Shown here one piece after another: positions 1-5,764 of a DNA stretch of 5,934 nt. Every line of letters begins with the position of its first letter. The stretch's first letter is position 1. The DNA lies in contig CAJTYD010000100.1 in the NCBI GenBank assembly GCA_910583775.1, positions 1 through 5,934 on the forward strand. Direction: 5' to 3'. The notes below the pieces were generated by a model. The model ran no database searches. It was not told where the DNA came from and saw only the letters and a list, made by a program, of their open reading frames with translations. A program made the position numbers and the translations under genes. The stretch is from an uncultured Muribaculaceae bacterium. Lineage in GTDB: Bacteria > Bacteroidota > Bacteroidia > Bacteroidales > Muribaculaceae.

Positions 1-97
1 GAGCTTCGATGCGAAGAGCTAAAAGCGAGCTTCGATGCGAAGAGCTAAAAGCGAGCTTCGATGCGAAGAGCTAAAAGCGAGCTTCGATGCGAAGAGC
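1..97. repeat. 26-bp palindromic tandem repeat array, left (3.7 copies, probably continues off the edge)
   Basis: Three full units (1-26, 27-52, 53-78) and a 19-base partial unit (79-97) repeat without spacers and are identical to each other. Each unit starts GAGCTTCGATGCGAAGAGC and ends TAAAAGC. The core CTTCG-ATG-CGAAG is a 5-bp hairpin, and an outer AG/CT pair can form across a two-base bulge (AG), a shape like that of REP elements. Read on the minus strand, each hairpin is followed a few bases later by TTTT, so the array might also slow transcription leaving the transposase gene. The same unit recurs at 1403-1583 on the other side of that gene and in the same orientation. The array begins at base 1, so its true length is unknown. 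Small open frames across it come only from the repeat. Confidence 0.95.
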
Positions 98-112
98 AAT
101 CGAGCTGGGCTC

Positions 113-1108
113 TTATCGAAGAGAAAAGGAATTTCTATCGTAGGCGATCTTGGCAGCAAGATCATTCATGAAAAGGCAGGTCTGACGGTCAGCCTTATCG
201 CCGCGGCTGTTTTCGTCTTTATTGATAGAGATGATAAGAAGCTGCCCTCGGGCGCAAAGATCGAAGAGGCGCCCTCCAGGCTTGTCTCTGTCGCCATAAA
301 AGCGATTCTGGATAAGAATAATGCCTGTTCCCGAATCTATCGCCTGGTTTAAGAAATCTTTTTCCTTGGGATTTATAAATGGAGAGACAAGGACGCCTCC
401 GTTGTCCATTGTTCTGCGATAGCTGGCTTTCCTTGTCTCCCAGACGCCTTCGTTTTCCTTCAGCTCATATTTGCGGCTGTATCTGACCGCCTCGATATCG
501 GGGTTTCTCAAAAGGAAGATATTGCCGATAACCATATATTCCTCGTTGTTGATAAGGATTCGGTTTGTTTTGGAGAAAAGGTCGGGATGTTTCTTCTTAA
601 TGATATATTTGCGAGGATTATCCTTGATGTAATTGATCATTCTATCGAGCTGCCCTTTCTTGCGGAGGATCATATCGTTGAAGCCATATTCAAAAATCCC
701 GAGCTTTGCGGCTAATTTAGATTCGGGAAATTTTTGCATGAATTCCTTATAAACGCCGTCTTTGAGATTGCCGATAAGCCTGCCGAGTCCAATATCATCT
801 TCCAGATATTCCTTGACCTCGATGATGAGATGAATATGATCGGGCATGATTGCGCGATGGGAGATTATGGCCTCTTTATGGGCTGCATTAAAGGCATTGA
901 TCTGGTTATAGATGATATAGCCGACAGGGGAATAATTGCAGAAGCAATTATCCTTTCCTCTCTCTTCGACGGAAGATAGGAGGGGGATGAAATCCTTTTT
1001 TGTTATAGTGATCATGTAGATGCAAGGCTCCCTATAGTCATGCCATTTGCTGCGGTGCTTGTTTCGCTTGCGGGGATTGAGGGGCTCGAAGAAAGAAGGA
1101 TTTTCCAT
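113..1108 (-). CDS. RAYT-like Y1/HUH transposase with an extra C-terminal domain
   Basis: This is a 331-residue protein of the REP-associated tyrosine transposase (IS200/IS605-related Y1) type, whose relatives nick and join single-stranded DNA at palindromes. What is visible: an N-terminal strand YMITITKKD (31-39), the HUH metal-binding motif PDHIHLIIE with H91 and H93, and a helix with the likely nucleophile Y160 in the context NYIKDNPRKY (159-168). Residues from about 171 to 331 lie beyond the usual Y1 domain. They include GGVLVSPFINPKEKD (237-251), GIILIQNRF (262-270) and GGRLFDLCARGQLLIIS (278-294), which alternate like a Rossmann-type fold. I recall such long forms from Bacteroidales, but the role of this half is unknown to me. 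The ATG at 1108 is preferred to the upstream one at 1333, because the extra 75 residues are repeat-derived low-complexity sequence. No clear ribosome binding site or full promoter was found; two 7-of-8 matches to TAnnTTTG lie at about 1140-1147 and 1167-1174. Key motifs are present and no frameshift is visible. The gene is more A/T-rich than folK or the protease, suggesting transfer. Confidence 0.88.
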   Translation of the reverse strand: MENPSFFEPLNPRKRNKHRSKWHDYREPCIYMITITKKDFIPLLSSVEERGKDNCFCNYSPVGYIIYNQINAFNAAHKEAIISHRAIMPDHIHLIIEVKEYLEDDIGLGRLIGNLKDGVYKEFMQKFPESKLAAKLGIFEYGFNDMILRKKGQLDRMINYIKDNPRKYIIKKKHPDLFSKTNRILINNEEYMVIGNIFLLRNPDIEAVRYSRKYELKENEGVWETRKASYRRTMDNGGVLVSPFINPKEKDFLNQAIDSGTGIILIQNRFYGDRDKPGGRLFDLCARGQLLIISINKDENSRGDKADRQTCLFMNDLAAKIAYDRNSFSLR

Positions 1109-1215
1109 GATGAGGAGAGTTTTAAATCTAAATTCGCTTAAAATTAAGGCTTTTAATTCGAAAAGCAAAGAAAAAATTAATATTTTTAATTGAGGCCTTC
1201 GCCTTCGGCTCGGCG

Positions 1216-1232
1216 GCGCGCTACCCGCGCGC
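1216..1232. repeat. GC-rich hairpin upstream of the transposase gene
   Basis: GCGCGC (1216-1221) and GCGCGC (1227-1232) form a 6-bp stem around the loop TACCC. It sits just outside the 40-base inverted repeat and upstream of the transposase gene. No T-run follows on the plus strand. On the minus strand the next bases are also GC-rich, so an intrinsic terminator is unlikely. It is probably part of the palindromic leader of the element. Confidence 0.6.
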
Positions 1233-1234
1233 TT

Positions 1235-1421
1235 GCTCTTCGCATCAAAGCTCGAGGCTTGAACAGCAAATGCTTCCGAGGCTGAAACAGCAAATGCTTT
1301 CGCGGCTGCCGCCGGCCCGAAGCTCGAGACCATGCCTAGGCTTCCCGATTTCGCGCTTTTCCTTGCTCCAGGCTTGCGGAGAGCATTTGCTGTTCAAGCC
1401 TCGAGCTTCGATGCGAAGAGC
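1235..1421. repeat. 40-base inverted repeat (arms 1235-1274 and 1382-1421, 39/40 matches)
   Basis: The left arm (1235-1274) is the reverse complement of the right arm (1382-1421) except for one base at 1247. The arms enclose 107 bases. The outer 19 bases of each arm are the palindromic core of the 26-bp unit, so the left arm carries that unit in inverted orientation and the right arm is the beginning of the right-hand array. The inner part of each arm (GAGGCTTGAACAGCAAATGC in the left arm) is a second motif not present in the array units. The pair could fold into a long stem in single-stranded DNA, the substrate form of HUH transposases. Confidence 0.92.
1254..1299. repeat. 24-base-period direct repeat, two copies
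   Basis: The 22-base segments 1254-1275 and 1278-1299 both read GAGGCT, two variable bases, then AACAGCAAATGCTT, and differ only in the variable bases (TG versus GA). The first copy lies inside the left arm of the inverted repeat. A further copy occurs inverted in the right arm (about 1382-1402). The motif is therefore present three times within 150 bases, always next to the 26-bp palindrome or its inverted form. Confidence 0.85.
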
Positions 1422-1583
1422 TAAAAGCGAGCTCCGATGCGAAGAGCTAAAAGCGAGCTTCGATGCGAAGAGCTAAAAGCGAGCTTCGATGCGAAGAGCT
1501 AAAAGCGAGTTTCGATGCGAAGAGCTAAAAGCGAGCTTCGATGCGAAGAGCTAAAAGCGAGCTCCGATGCGAAGAGCTAAAGC
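1403..1583. repeat. 26-bp palindromic tandem repeat array, right (7 copies)
   Basis: Units lie at 1403-1428, 1429-1454, 1455-1480, 1481-1506, 1507-1532, 1533-1558 and 1559-1583, with no spacers. Units 1, 3, 4 and 6 match the left-array unit exactly. Units 2 and 7 have GAGCTCCG instead of GAGCTTCG, which breaks one pair of the small hairpin. Unit 5 has GAGTTTCG. Unit 7 lacks one A and is 25 bases long. The array ends seven bases before the -33 element of the folK promoter, so it fills the gap between the transposase leader and folK. Sequence decay at the last unit is typical of the edge of a tandem array. Confidence 0.95.
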
Positions 1584-1589
1584 TTTTAT

Positions 1590-1620
1590 TTTGATTTGTT
1601 AGGGAAGAATGTTATATTTG
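1590..1620 (+). promoter_or_regulatory. folK promoter, Bacteroidetes type
   Basis: The -33 element TTTG (1590-1593) is 19 bases upstream of a perfect -7 element, TATATTTG (1613-1620). Transcription would start at about 1624-1628, giving a leader of only about 10-15 bases before the ATG at 1639. The -7 element overlaps an upstream in-frame ATG at 1609, which argues against that ATG as the start codon. A direct repeat TTGCTTAA (1618-1625 and 1629-1636) spans the expected start of transcription. Confidence 0.72.
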
Positions 1621-1638
1621 CTTAAAAATTGCTTAAGC

Positions 1639-2103
1639 ATGTATTATTATATCAATATAGGGAGCAATCTCGGCGACAGGCGGATGAATCTTTCGCGGGC
1701 CGTGAGCGAGATTGAGAAGCGGTTCGGCTGGTTTGAGCTCTCGAAGGCGGTTGAGACGGAGCCCTGGGGCTTCGAGTCGCCGCATAAGTTTCTGAATATC
1801 GGAATGGTCTTTGTCTCCGACAAGAAGCCGGAGGAGGTTCTGGATATCCTGCAGGAGATCGAGCGGAAGCTTTCGCCGAAGCCACACCGCAACGCCGACG
1901 GCTCCTACGCCGACCGTCTCCTGGACATCGATATCATGGCGGCCGAGGTCTACGACCCGGCTGCCGACACAAGCTCGCTCGTGCGTCTCGACAGCGAGAG
2001 GCTGACGCTTCCGCATCCGCATCTCGAAGACCGCCCGTTTTTCCTGGAGCCATTCAAAAATCTCCTGGAAACGATGTCACAAATGCGGGCAAACGGAGTC
2101 TAA
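1639..2103 (+). CDS. folK: 2-amino-4-hydroxy-6-hydroxymethyldihydropteridine diphosphokinase (HPPK)
   Basis: HPPK transfers diphosphate from ATP to 6-hydroxymethyl-7,8-dihydropterin, the step before dihydropteroate synthase in folate biosynthesis, and works in the cytoplasm. The 154 residues match the usual length of the single-domain enzyme (about 155-160). Visible hallmarks in order: YINIGSNLGDR at the N-terminus (4-14), ETEPWGF (39-45) in a substrate-closing loop, FLN (51-53), DRLLDIDIM (92-100) with the two magnesium-binding aspartates D96 and D98, and LTLPHPHLEDRPFFLEP (122-138). An in-frame ATG ten codons upstream (1609) exists, but it lies before and overlaps the promoter -7 element, and family members start directly with the first beta strand, so 1639 is chosen. 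The gene stands alone: it has its own promoter, and the next gene starts 337 bases further on with its own promoter. Two stop codons are nearly adjacent at the end (TAATAA). GC content is higher than in the neighbouring transposase gene. Confidence 0.95.
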   Translation: MYYYINIGSNLGDRRMNLSRAVSEIEKRFGWFELSKAVETEPWGFESPHKFLNIGMVFVSDKKPEEVLDILQEIERKLSPKPHRNADGSYADRLLDIDIMAAEVYDPAADTSSLVRLDSERLTLPHPHLEDRPFFLEPFKNLLETMSQMRANGV

Positions 2104-2119
2104 TAAATAATTCGGAATG

Positions 2120-2145
2120 TTGAATTTTGAATTTTGAATCAGGCT
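2120..2145. repeat. A/T heptamer element after folK (copy 1 of 2)
   Basis: A TTTTGAA heptamer is repeated about three times and ends in TTTTGAATC, followed by AGGCT. The 26 bases match 5695-5720 at 25 positions; the only difference is A at 2141 against G at 5716. This copy starts 16 bases after the folK stop codon, the other two bases after the protease stop codon. The placement suggests a dispersed repeat that settles at the 3' ends of genes. Its function is unknown. Confidence 0.85.
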
Positions 2146-2203
2146 TCGCGAGGGGGCTCGCCTTCGGCTTGCACACGCGAGATGAGAGATGATGATCCCG
2201 GTT

Positions 2204-2223
2204 CCCCCGGCTTACACCGGGGG
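2204..2223. repeat. REP-like palindrome CCCCCGG-CTTACA-CCGGGGG
   Basis: A perfect 7-bp stem (2204-2210 with 2217-2223) encloses the loop CTTACA. The centre GGCTTACACC resembles a palindrome type I recall from dispersed intergenic repeats in several phyla, including Bacteroidetes; I could not search for it here. The bases after it (TTGTAAAG) contain no T-run, so it is a poor intrinsic terminator by itself, although it lies about 100 bases after folK. It is unlike the 26-bp units next to the transposase. Confidence 0.7.
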
Positions 2224-2236
2224 TTGTAAAGACATC

Positions 2237-2253
2237 GCGCCTCCGGCGCTTTT
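2237..2253 (+). terminator. possible weak terminator after folK
   Basis: GCGCC (2237-2241) pairs with GGCGC (2245-2249) around the loop TCC, and TTTT follows directly (2250-2253). The stem is short and the T-run is only four bases, so this is a weak candidate. It is the only hairpin plus T-run between folK and the protease gene, about 135 bases after the folK stop codon. It may instead be part of the dispersed-repeat unit that includes the palindrome just upstream. Confidence 0.35.
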
Positions 2254-2282
2254 CGCGGCATCGCCTTCGTGAACTTCGCTCA

Positions 2283-2375
2283 GAGAACTCAGAGAACTCC
2301 GAGAATTCCGAGAAACTCCGATAGCTCCGAGAAACTCCGATAGCTCCGATAGCTCCGAGAAACTCCGATAGCCCC
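2283..2375. repeat. tandem array of ten 9-10 bp units upstream of the protease gene
   Basis: Ten consecutive units follow the pattern GAGAACTCC / GAGAAACTCC / GATAGCTCC. The first units are 9-base GAGAACTC(A/C) forms and GAGAATTCC. From 2310 the array alternates a 10-base unit GAGAAACTCC with the 9-base unit GATAGCTCC, giving a 19-base higher period; GATAGCTCC occurs twice in a row at 2339-2356. The last unit is GATAGCCCC (2367-2375). All changes of length keep the CTCC end, as expected for slippage. The array ends about 26 bases before the protease promoter -7 element. Confidence 0.9.
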
Positions 2376-2401
2376 GATTAATCAGGATTAACCGGGAAAA
2401 T

Positions 2402-2409
2402 TAGCTTTG
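2402..2409 (+). promoter_or_regulatory. promoter -7 element of the protease gene
   Basis: TAGCTTTG matches the Bacteroidetes -7 consensus TAnnTTTG perfectly. Transcription would start at about 2413-2417, leaving an A/T-rich leader of roughly 25 bases before the ATG at 2441. No TTTG is found at the expected -33 position (about 2378-2383, which reads TTAATC), so the upstream half is weak. No Shine-Dalgarno sequence precedes the ATG, which is normal in this phylum. Confidence 0.6.
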
Positions 2410-2440
2410 ACAGTAACAACTAATTATAAATTAAACCATC

Positions 2441-5400
2441 ATGAAGCAATTAATTATTCCGGCTCTGCTGCTTGGCGTCAGCGCGGCGGCTGTAGCTGAA
2501 AATCCGAGATGGCTGCGCAACACCGCTATCTCGCCCGACGGCAAGACGGTGGCTTTCACCTATAAGGGTGATATCTTTACCGTGCCGGTTTCGGGAGGGC
2601 AGGCTAAGCAGCTCACCACCAGCCCGGCCTACGACAATGTGCCTCTCTGGAGTCCCGACGGCAAAAGCATCGTATTCTCAAGCGACCGCGAGGGGAGTGC
2701 CGACATTTATGTGATGCCGGCCGAAGGCGGCACGCCGGTGCGCGTCACGACCAACAGCGCGGCCGAGAATCCATTGGCTTTTCTCGACAACAACCGCGTC
2801 CTTTATGCTTCCTCGCTGATGCCCTCGGTGGAGACTTCGAGAGGTTTCCTGCATCAGACTTATGTGGTGGATGTAACCAAGCCTTCGCCGCGACCGGAGA
2901 TGTATCTTTCGTTGCCGATGATGTCTGCGTCGGTGAATTCGAAGGGTGAGGTCCTCTACGGCGACCGCAAGGGCGTGGAGAATATGTGGCGCAAGCATGA
3001 GCGTTCGTCGGCCACTTCCGACATCATGCTCTATTCCGGCGGCAAATTCACCAAGCTTACCGATTTCAACGGCCACGATCTTAACCCTGTTTGGAAAAAA
3101 GACGGCAAGGGATACTACTATATTTCGGAGGAGGACGGCACTCTGAATGTCTTCGAGAATACGACCGACGGCAAAGGGAAGCGTCAGCTCACCAATTTCA
3201 AGAAGCATCCTGTGCGCTCGCTGTCGGCTTCCGACAACGGCACGCTGGCTTTCTCCTGGGACGGTGACATCTACACCATGGTTCCGGGCGGCAAGCCTCA
3301 GAAACTCGCCGTGACTATCACCGGCGACCAGTATGACTCCGACAAGGTGAAATATTTCCCGAGATCGGGTGCCACGACGATGGCCGTGTCTCCCGACGGC
3401 AGCGAGGTGGCGTTCGTGATCCGCGGCGACATCTATGTGACCGACACCAAATACGAGACCACAAAGCGTATCACCAACACTCCGGCACAGGAGCGCAACG
3501 TGGATTTCGCTCCCGACGGCAAGAGCCTTGTGTATGATTCCGACCGCAACGGCTACTGGCAGCTTTTCACCGCCAAGATCAAGGATCCGGAGGAGAAGCG
3601 TTTCACATACGCTTCAGAGATCGTGGAGGAGCCTCTCTACAAATGCGCCACATCGGCCCAGCAGCCTCTCTTCTCGCCCGACGGCAAGAAAGTAGCCTTC
3701 CTGGAGGGGCGCGACGAGATCCGCGTGATCGACGTGAAGAGCAAGAAGGTGAATACAGCCGTTCCGGGCAAATTCAACTACTCATATTCCGACGGTGACG
3801 TTTCATTCGCCTGGAGCCCCGACAGCAAGTGGCTCATCGCCGACTACATCGGCATCGGCGGCTGGAACAACAAAGATATCTGTCTGGCCAAGGCCGACGG
3901 CTCCGAGATCATCGACCTCACCGAGAGCGGATATTCGGACGGAAACGCCAAGTTCGTGCTCGGCGGTAAGGCGATAGCCTACGAGACAGGCCGCTTCGGA
4001 ATGAAGGCCCACGGCTCATGGGGCAACCAGAGCGATATCGTCCTGATGGTGCTCGACCAGGAAGCCTGGGACGACGTCAACATGACCGAGGAGGAGGCTG
4101 CCCTCAAGGCCGAGGCCGAGAAAGCGAAGAAAGAAAAGGAAAAGAAAGAGGCCGACGCCAAGAAAGATAAAAAAGACAAGAAAGATAAGAAAGACGGCAA
4201 GGATGCCAAGAAGGATGAGGCCAAGAAAGAGAAGAAGGAAGACCTTAAGTTCGATCTCGCCAACCGTCATTACCGCATGCGCCGTCTCACCAGCAACTCT
4301 GCCTTCATCGGCGATTATTTCCTTAATTCTAAGGGCACGAAGCTTTACTATGTGGCCAATGCTACGGAAGGGGGCGCCAACCTGCTTGAGAAAGACCTTC
4401 GCGAGGGCAACACCAAGGTGCTCGCGAAAGGAGTTTCAGGCGGTCTTGTTCCCGACAAGAAAGGTGAGAACCTGTTCGTTATCTCCGGCAGAGGCATGAT
4501 GAAGCTCAATCTCGCCAGCGGCAAGACGGAGCCCATCAAGTTCAAGGCGGCCTACGACCGCAAACCCTCTCTGGAGCGCGAATATATGTTCGACCACTGC
4601 GTGCGCCAGGTTAACGACAAGTTCTATGACAAGAACATCCACGGCATCGACTGGGAAGGCTACGGCAAGCATTACCGCGAGTTCCTGCCCTATATCGACA
4701 ACAATACCGATTTTTCCATCCTGCTCAGCGAGCTTCTCGGCGAGCTTAACGCCTCGCACACCGGCTCGGGTTACCGTGGCGGCGGCTCAGCTATCTCGAC
4801 AGCCAACCTCGGCGCATTCTATGACGAGGGCTACAAAGGCGACGGCCTGAAGGTGGCGGAGGTTCTTCCGCGTTCTCCTCTTGCCAAGAAGGGCGTCGAC
4901 GTGAAAAAAGGAGATATCATCATGGCCGTTGACGGAGAGAAGATCCTCGCCGGCAAGGACTATTATCCTCTGATGGAGGGTAAGGCCGAGGGCAAGGTAC
5001 GCCTTGAGATCAAGCGCGCCAACGGCAAGACTGACTTCGTCAGCGTCAAGCCTCTCCGTTCCTATGAACGTTCCAACCAGATCTATCAGCGCTGGGTTGA
5101 GCGCAACGAGAAATATGTGGATTCAATCTCGGGCGGCAAGATCGGCTACGTACACGTGACCGGCATGAACACCGAGAGCTTCCAGACCGTCTACGACAAA
5201 CTACTCGGCAAATACCGCAACTGCGACGCCGTGGTTGTCGACACCCGCCACAACGGCGGCGGCTGGCTGCACAACGACCTCGCCCTGCTTCTCAACGGCA
5301 AGGAATATGTGAAGTTCATGCCCCGCGGCAAGTATATCGGCTCCGAGCCCTTCTCGCAGTGGACCAAGCCTTCGGTAATGCTTGTCAACGAGAGCAACTA

Positions 5401-5692
5401 TTCTGACGCTCACGGTTCGCCGTATGTCTATCAGACTCTGAAGATCGGAGATGTTGTGGGCGCTCCCGTCCCGGGCACGATGACCGCCGTATGGTGGGAG
5501 ACCCAGATCGATCCGACGATCTACTTCGGCATTCCGCAGGTAACGAGCGTAGGCAGCGACGGCAAGCCTCTTGAGAACAAGCAGCTCAATCCGGATATCC
5601 TGATCTATAACGATCCGGCCGACGAACTCCGCGGCTATGACGCCCAGCTTGACGGTGCGGTTCGCAGCCTCCTGAAGAAGACGCAGAAATAA
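2441..5692 (+). CDS. secreted tricorn-type protease (S41 family, with PDZ domain)
   Basis: A large serine protease related to the archaeal tricorn core protease, which cuts oligopeptides within a propeller-gated chamber. Residues 1-19 are a signal peptide (MK, hydrophobic stretch, AVA before E20). No lipobox cysteine is present, so the mature enzyme should be soluble in the periplasm. About 22-690 form WD40/TolB-like propeller repeats with many SPDGK motifs. A lysine/glutamate/aspartate-rich insert (about 550-601) interrupts them. The catalytic part begins near 710. S772-H773 in ELNASHTG matches the tricorn Ser-His pair. A PDZ domain spans about 790-875 (GDIIMAVDG). S988 in NESNYSDAHG is the likely nucleophile, with D989 at the oxyanion position, and E1045 in LENKQLNPDI completes the tetrad. 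Spacings (H to S 215, S to E 57) are close to those of archaeal tricorn (H746, S965, E1023). The length of 1083 is normal for the family, and the gene appears complete. It has its own promoter and no operon partner. Likely role: breakdown of peptides for nutrition or periplasmic turnover (inference). Confidence 0.93.
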   Translation: MKQLIIPALLLGVSAAAVAENPRWLRNTAISPDGKTVAFTYKGDIFTVPVSGGQAKQLTTSPAYDNVPLWSPDGKSIVFSSDREGSADIYVMPAEGGTPVRVTTNSAAENPLAFLDNNRVLYASSLMPSVETSRGFLHQTYVVDVTKPSPRPEMYLSLPMMSASVNSKGEVLYGDRKGVENMWRKHERSSATSDIMLYSGGKFTKLTDFNGHDLNPVWKKDGKGYYYISEEDGTLNVFENTTDGKGKRQLTNFKKHPVRSLSASDNGTLAFSWDGDIYTMVPGGKPQKLAVTITGDQYDSDKVKYFPRSGATTMAVSPDGSEVAFVIRGDIYVTDTKYETTKRITNTPAQERNVDFAPDGKSLVYDSDRNGYWQLFTAKIKDPEEKRFTYASEIVEEPLYKCATSAQQPLFSPDGKKVAFLEGRDEIRVIDVKSKKVNTAVPGKFNYSYSDGDVSFAWSPDSKWLIADYIGIGGWNNKDICLAKADGSEIIDLTESGYSDGNAKFVLGGKAIAYETGRFGMKAHGSWGNQSDIVLMVLDQEAWDDVNMTEEEAALKAEAEKAKKEKEKKEADAKKDKKDKKDKKDGKDAKKDEAKKEKKEDLKFDLANRHYRMRRLTSNSAFIGDYFLNSKGTKLYYVANATEGGANLLEKDLREGNTKVLAKGVSGGLVPDKKGENLFVISGRGMMKLNLASGKTEPIKFKAAYDRKPSLEREYMFDHCVRQVNDKFYDKNIHGIDWEGYGKHYREFLPYIDNNTDFSILLSELLGELNASHTGSGYRGGGSAISTANLGAFYDEGYKGDGLKVAEVLPRSPLAKKGVDVKKGDIIMAVDGEKILAGKDYYPLMEGKAEGKVRLEIKRANGKTDFVSVKPLRSYERSNQIYQRWVERNEKYVDSISGGKIGYVHVTGMNTESFQTVYDKLLGKYRNCDAVVVDTRHNGGGWLHNDLALLLNGKEYVKFMPRGKYIGSEPFSQWTKPSVMLVNESNYSDAHGSPYVYQTLKIGDVVGAPVPGTMTAVWWETQIDPTIYFGIPQVTSVGSDGKPLENKQLNPDILIYNDPADELRGYDAQLDGAVRSLLKKTQK

Positions 5693-5694
5693 TT

Positions 5695-5720
5695 TTGAAT
5701 TTTGAATTTTGAATCGGGCT
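5695..5720. repeat. A/T heptamer element after the protease gene (copy 2 of 2)
   Basis: This is the second copy of the TTTTGAA-type element, matching 2120-2145 at 25 of 26 bases. The A/T-rich part in fact starts right at the stop codon (TAATTTTGAAT from 5690). Beyond base 5720 the two copies no longer align. Element and stop codon are so close that it must be part of the 3' untranslated region of the protease transcript. Confidence 0.85.
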
Positions 5721-5729
5721 GACGCCTGA

Positions 5730-5750
5730 AAATTTCGAAAGGAGAAATTT
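5730..5750. repeat. small A/T hairpin
   Basis: AAATTTC (5730-5736) and GAAATTT (5744-5750) form a 7-bp stem around GAAAGGA. It lies between the protease stop codon and the strong terminator. No T-run follows (GATAAAATTG), and with one GC pair the stem is weak. It could protect the 3' end of the transcript or have no role. Confidence 0.4.
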
Positions 5751-5764
5751 GATAAAATTGTTTA

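Noticed and set aside
35..352. A plus-strand open frame of 105 codons through the left array.
   Set aside because: Its start is repeat-derived and the rest is antisense to the transposase, whose HUH motifs are clear; no domain or promoter supports it.
734..979. A plus-strand open frame of 81 codons.
   Set aside because: It lies fully antisense to the catalytic domain of the transposase and shows no family features.
1137..1174. Two near matches to the -7 consensus on the minus strand as the transposase promoter.
   Set aside because: Each has one mismatch, neither has a TTTG at the correct distance upstream, and A/T-rich DNA gives such matches easily; mentioned only as possibilities.
1109..1333. 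A longer transposase start at 1333, adding 75 residues.
   Set aside because: The added residues are translated from the direct and inverted repeats (alanine-rich and AKSKRAG-type sequence), while family members begin near MENPSFF at 1108.
1270..1476. A plus-strand open frame of 68 codons across the inverted repeat and the right array.
   Set aside because: It is composed of repeat sequence and ends within the array; there is no support for a protein.
1..1583. The regular 26-bp repeats could be a CRISPR array.
   Set aside because: The units are contiguous with no unique spacers between them, and no cas gene is present; they are simple tandem repeats.
1..1583. The whole left part as a classical insertion sequence with target-site duplication.
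   Set aside because: The flanking arrays are direct tandem repeats, no terminal inverted repeats enclose the gene and no short duplication is visible; the 40-base inverted repeat lies on one side only.
1609..1638. The upstream ATG as the start of folK.
   Set aside because: The promoter -7 element (1613-1620) overlaps this codon, so the transcript would begin after it; HPPK proteins normally begin at the YYYINIGSN strand.
2104..2440. The long leader before the protease gene as a riboswitch or structured RNA.
   Set aside because: The promoter lies at its 3' end, leaving only about 25 transcribed leader bases; the remaining sequence is simple repeats.
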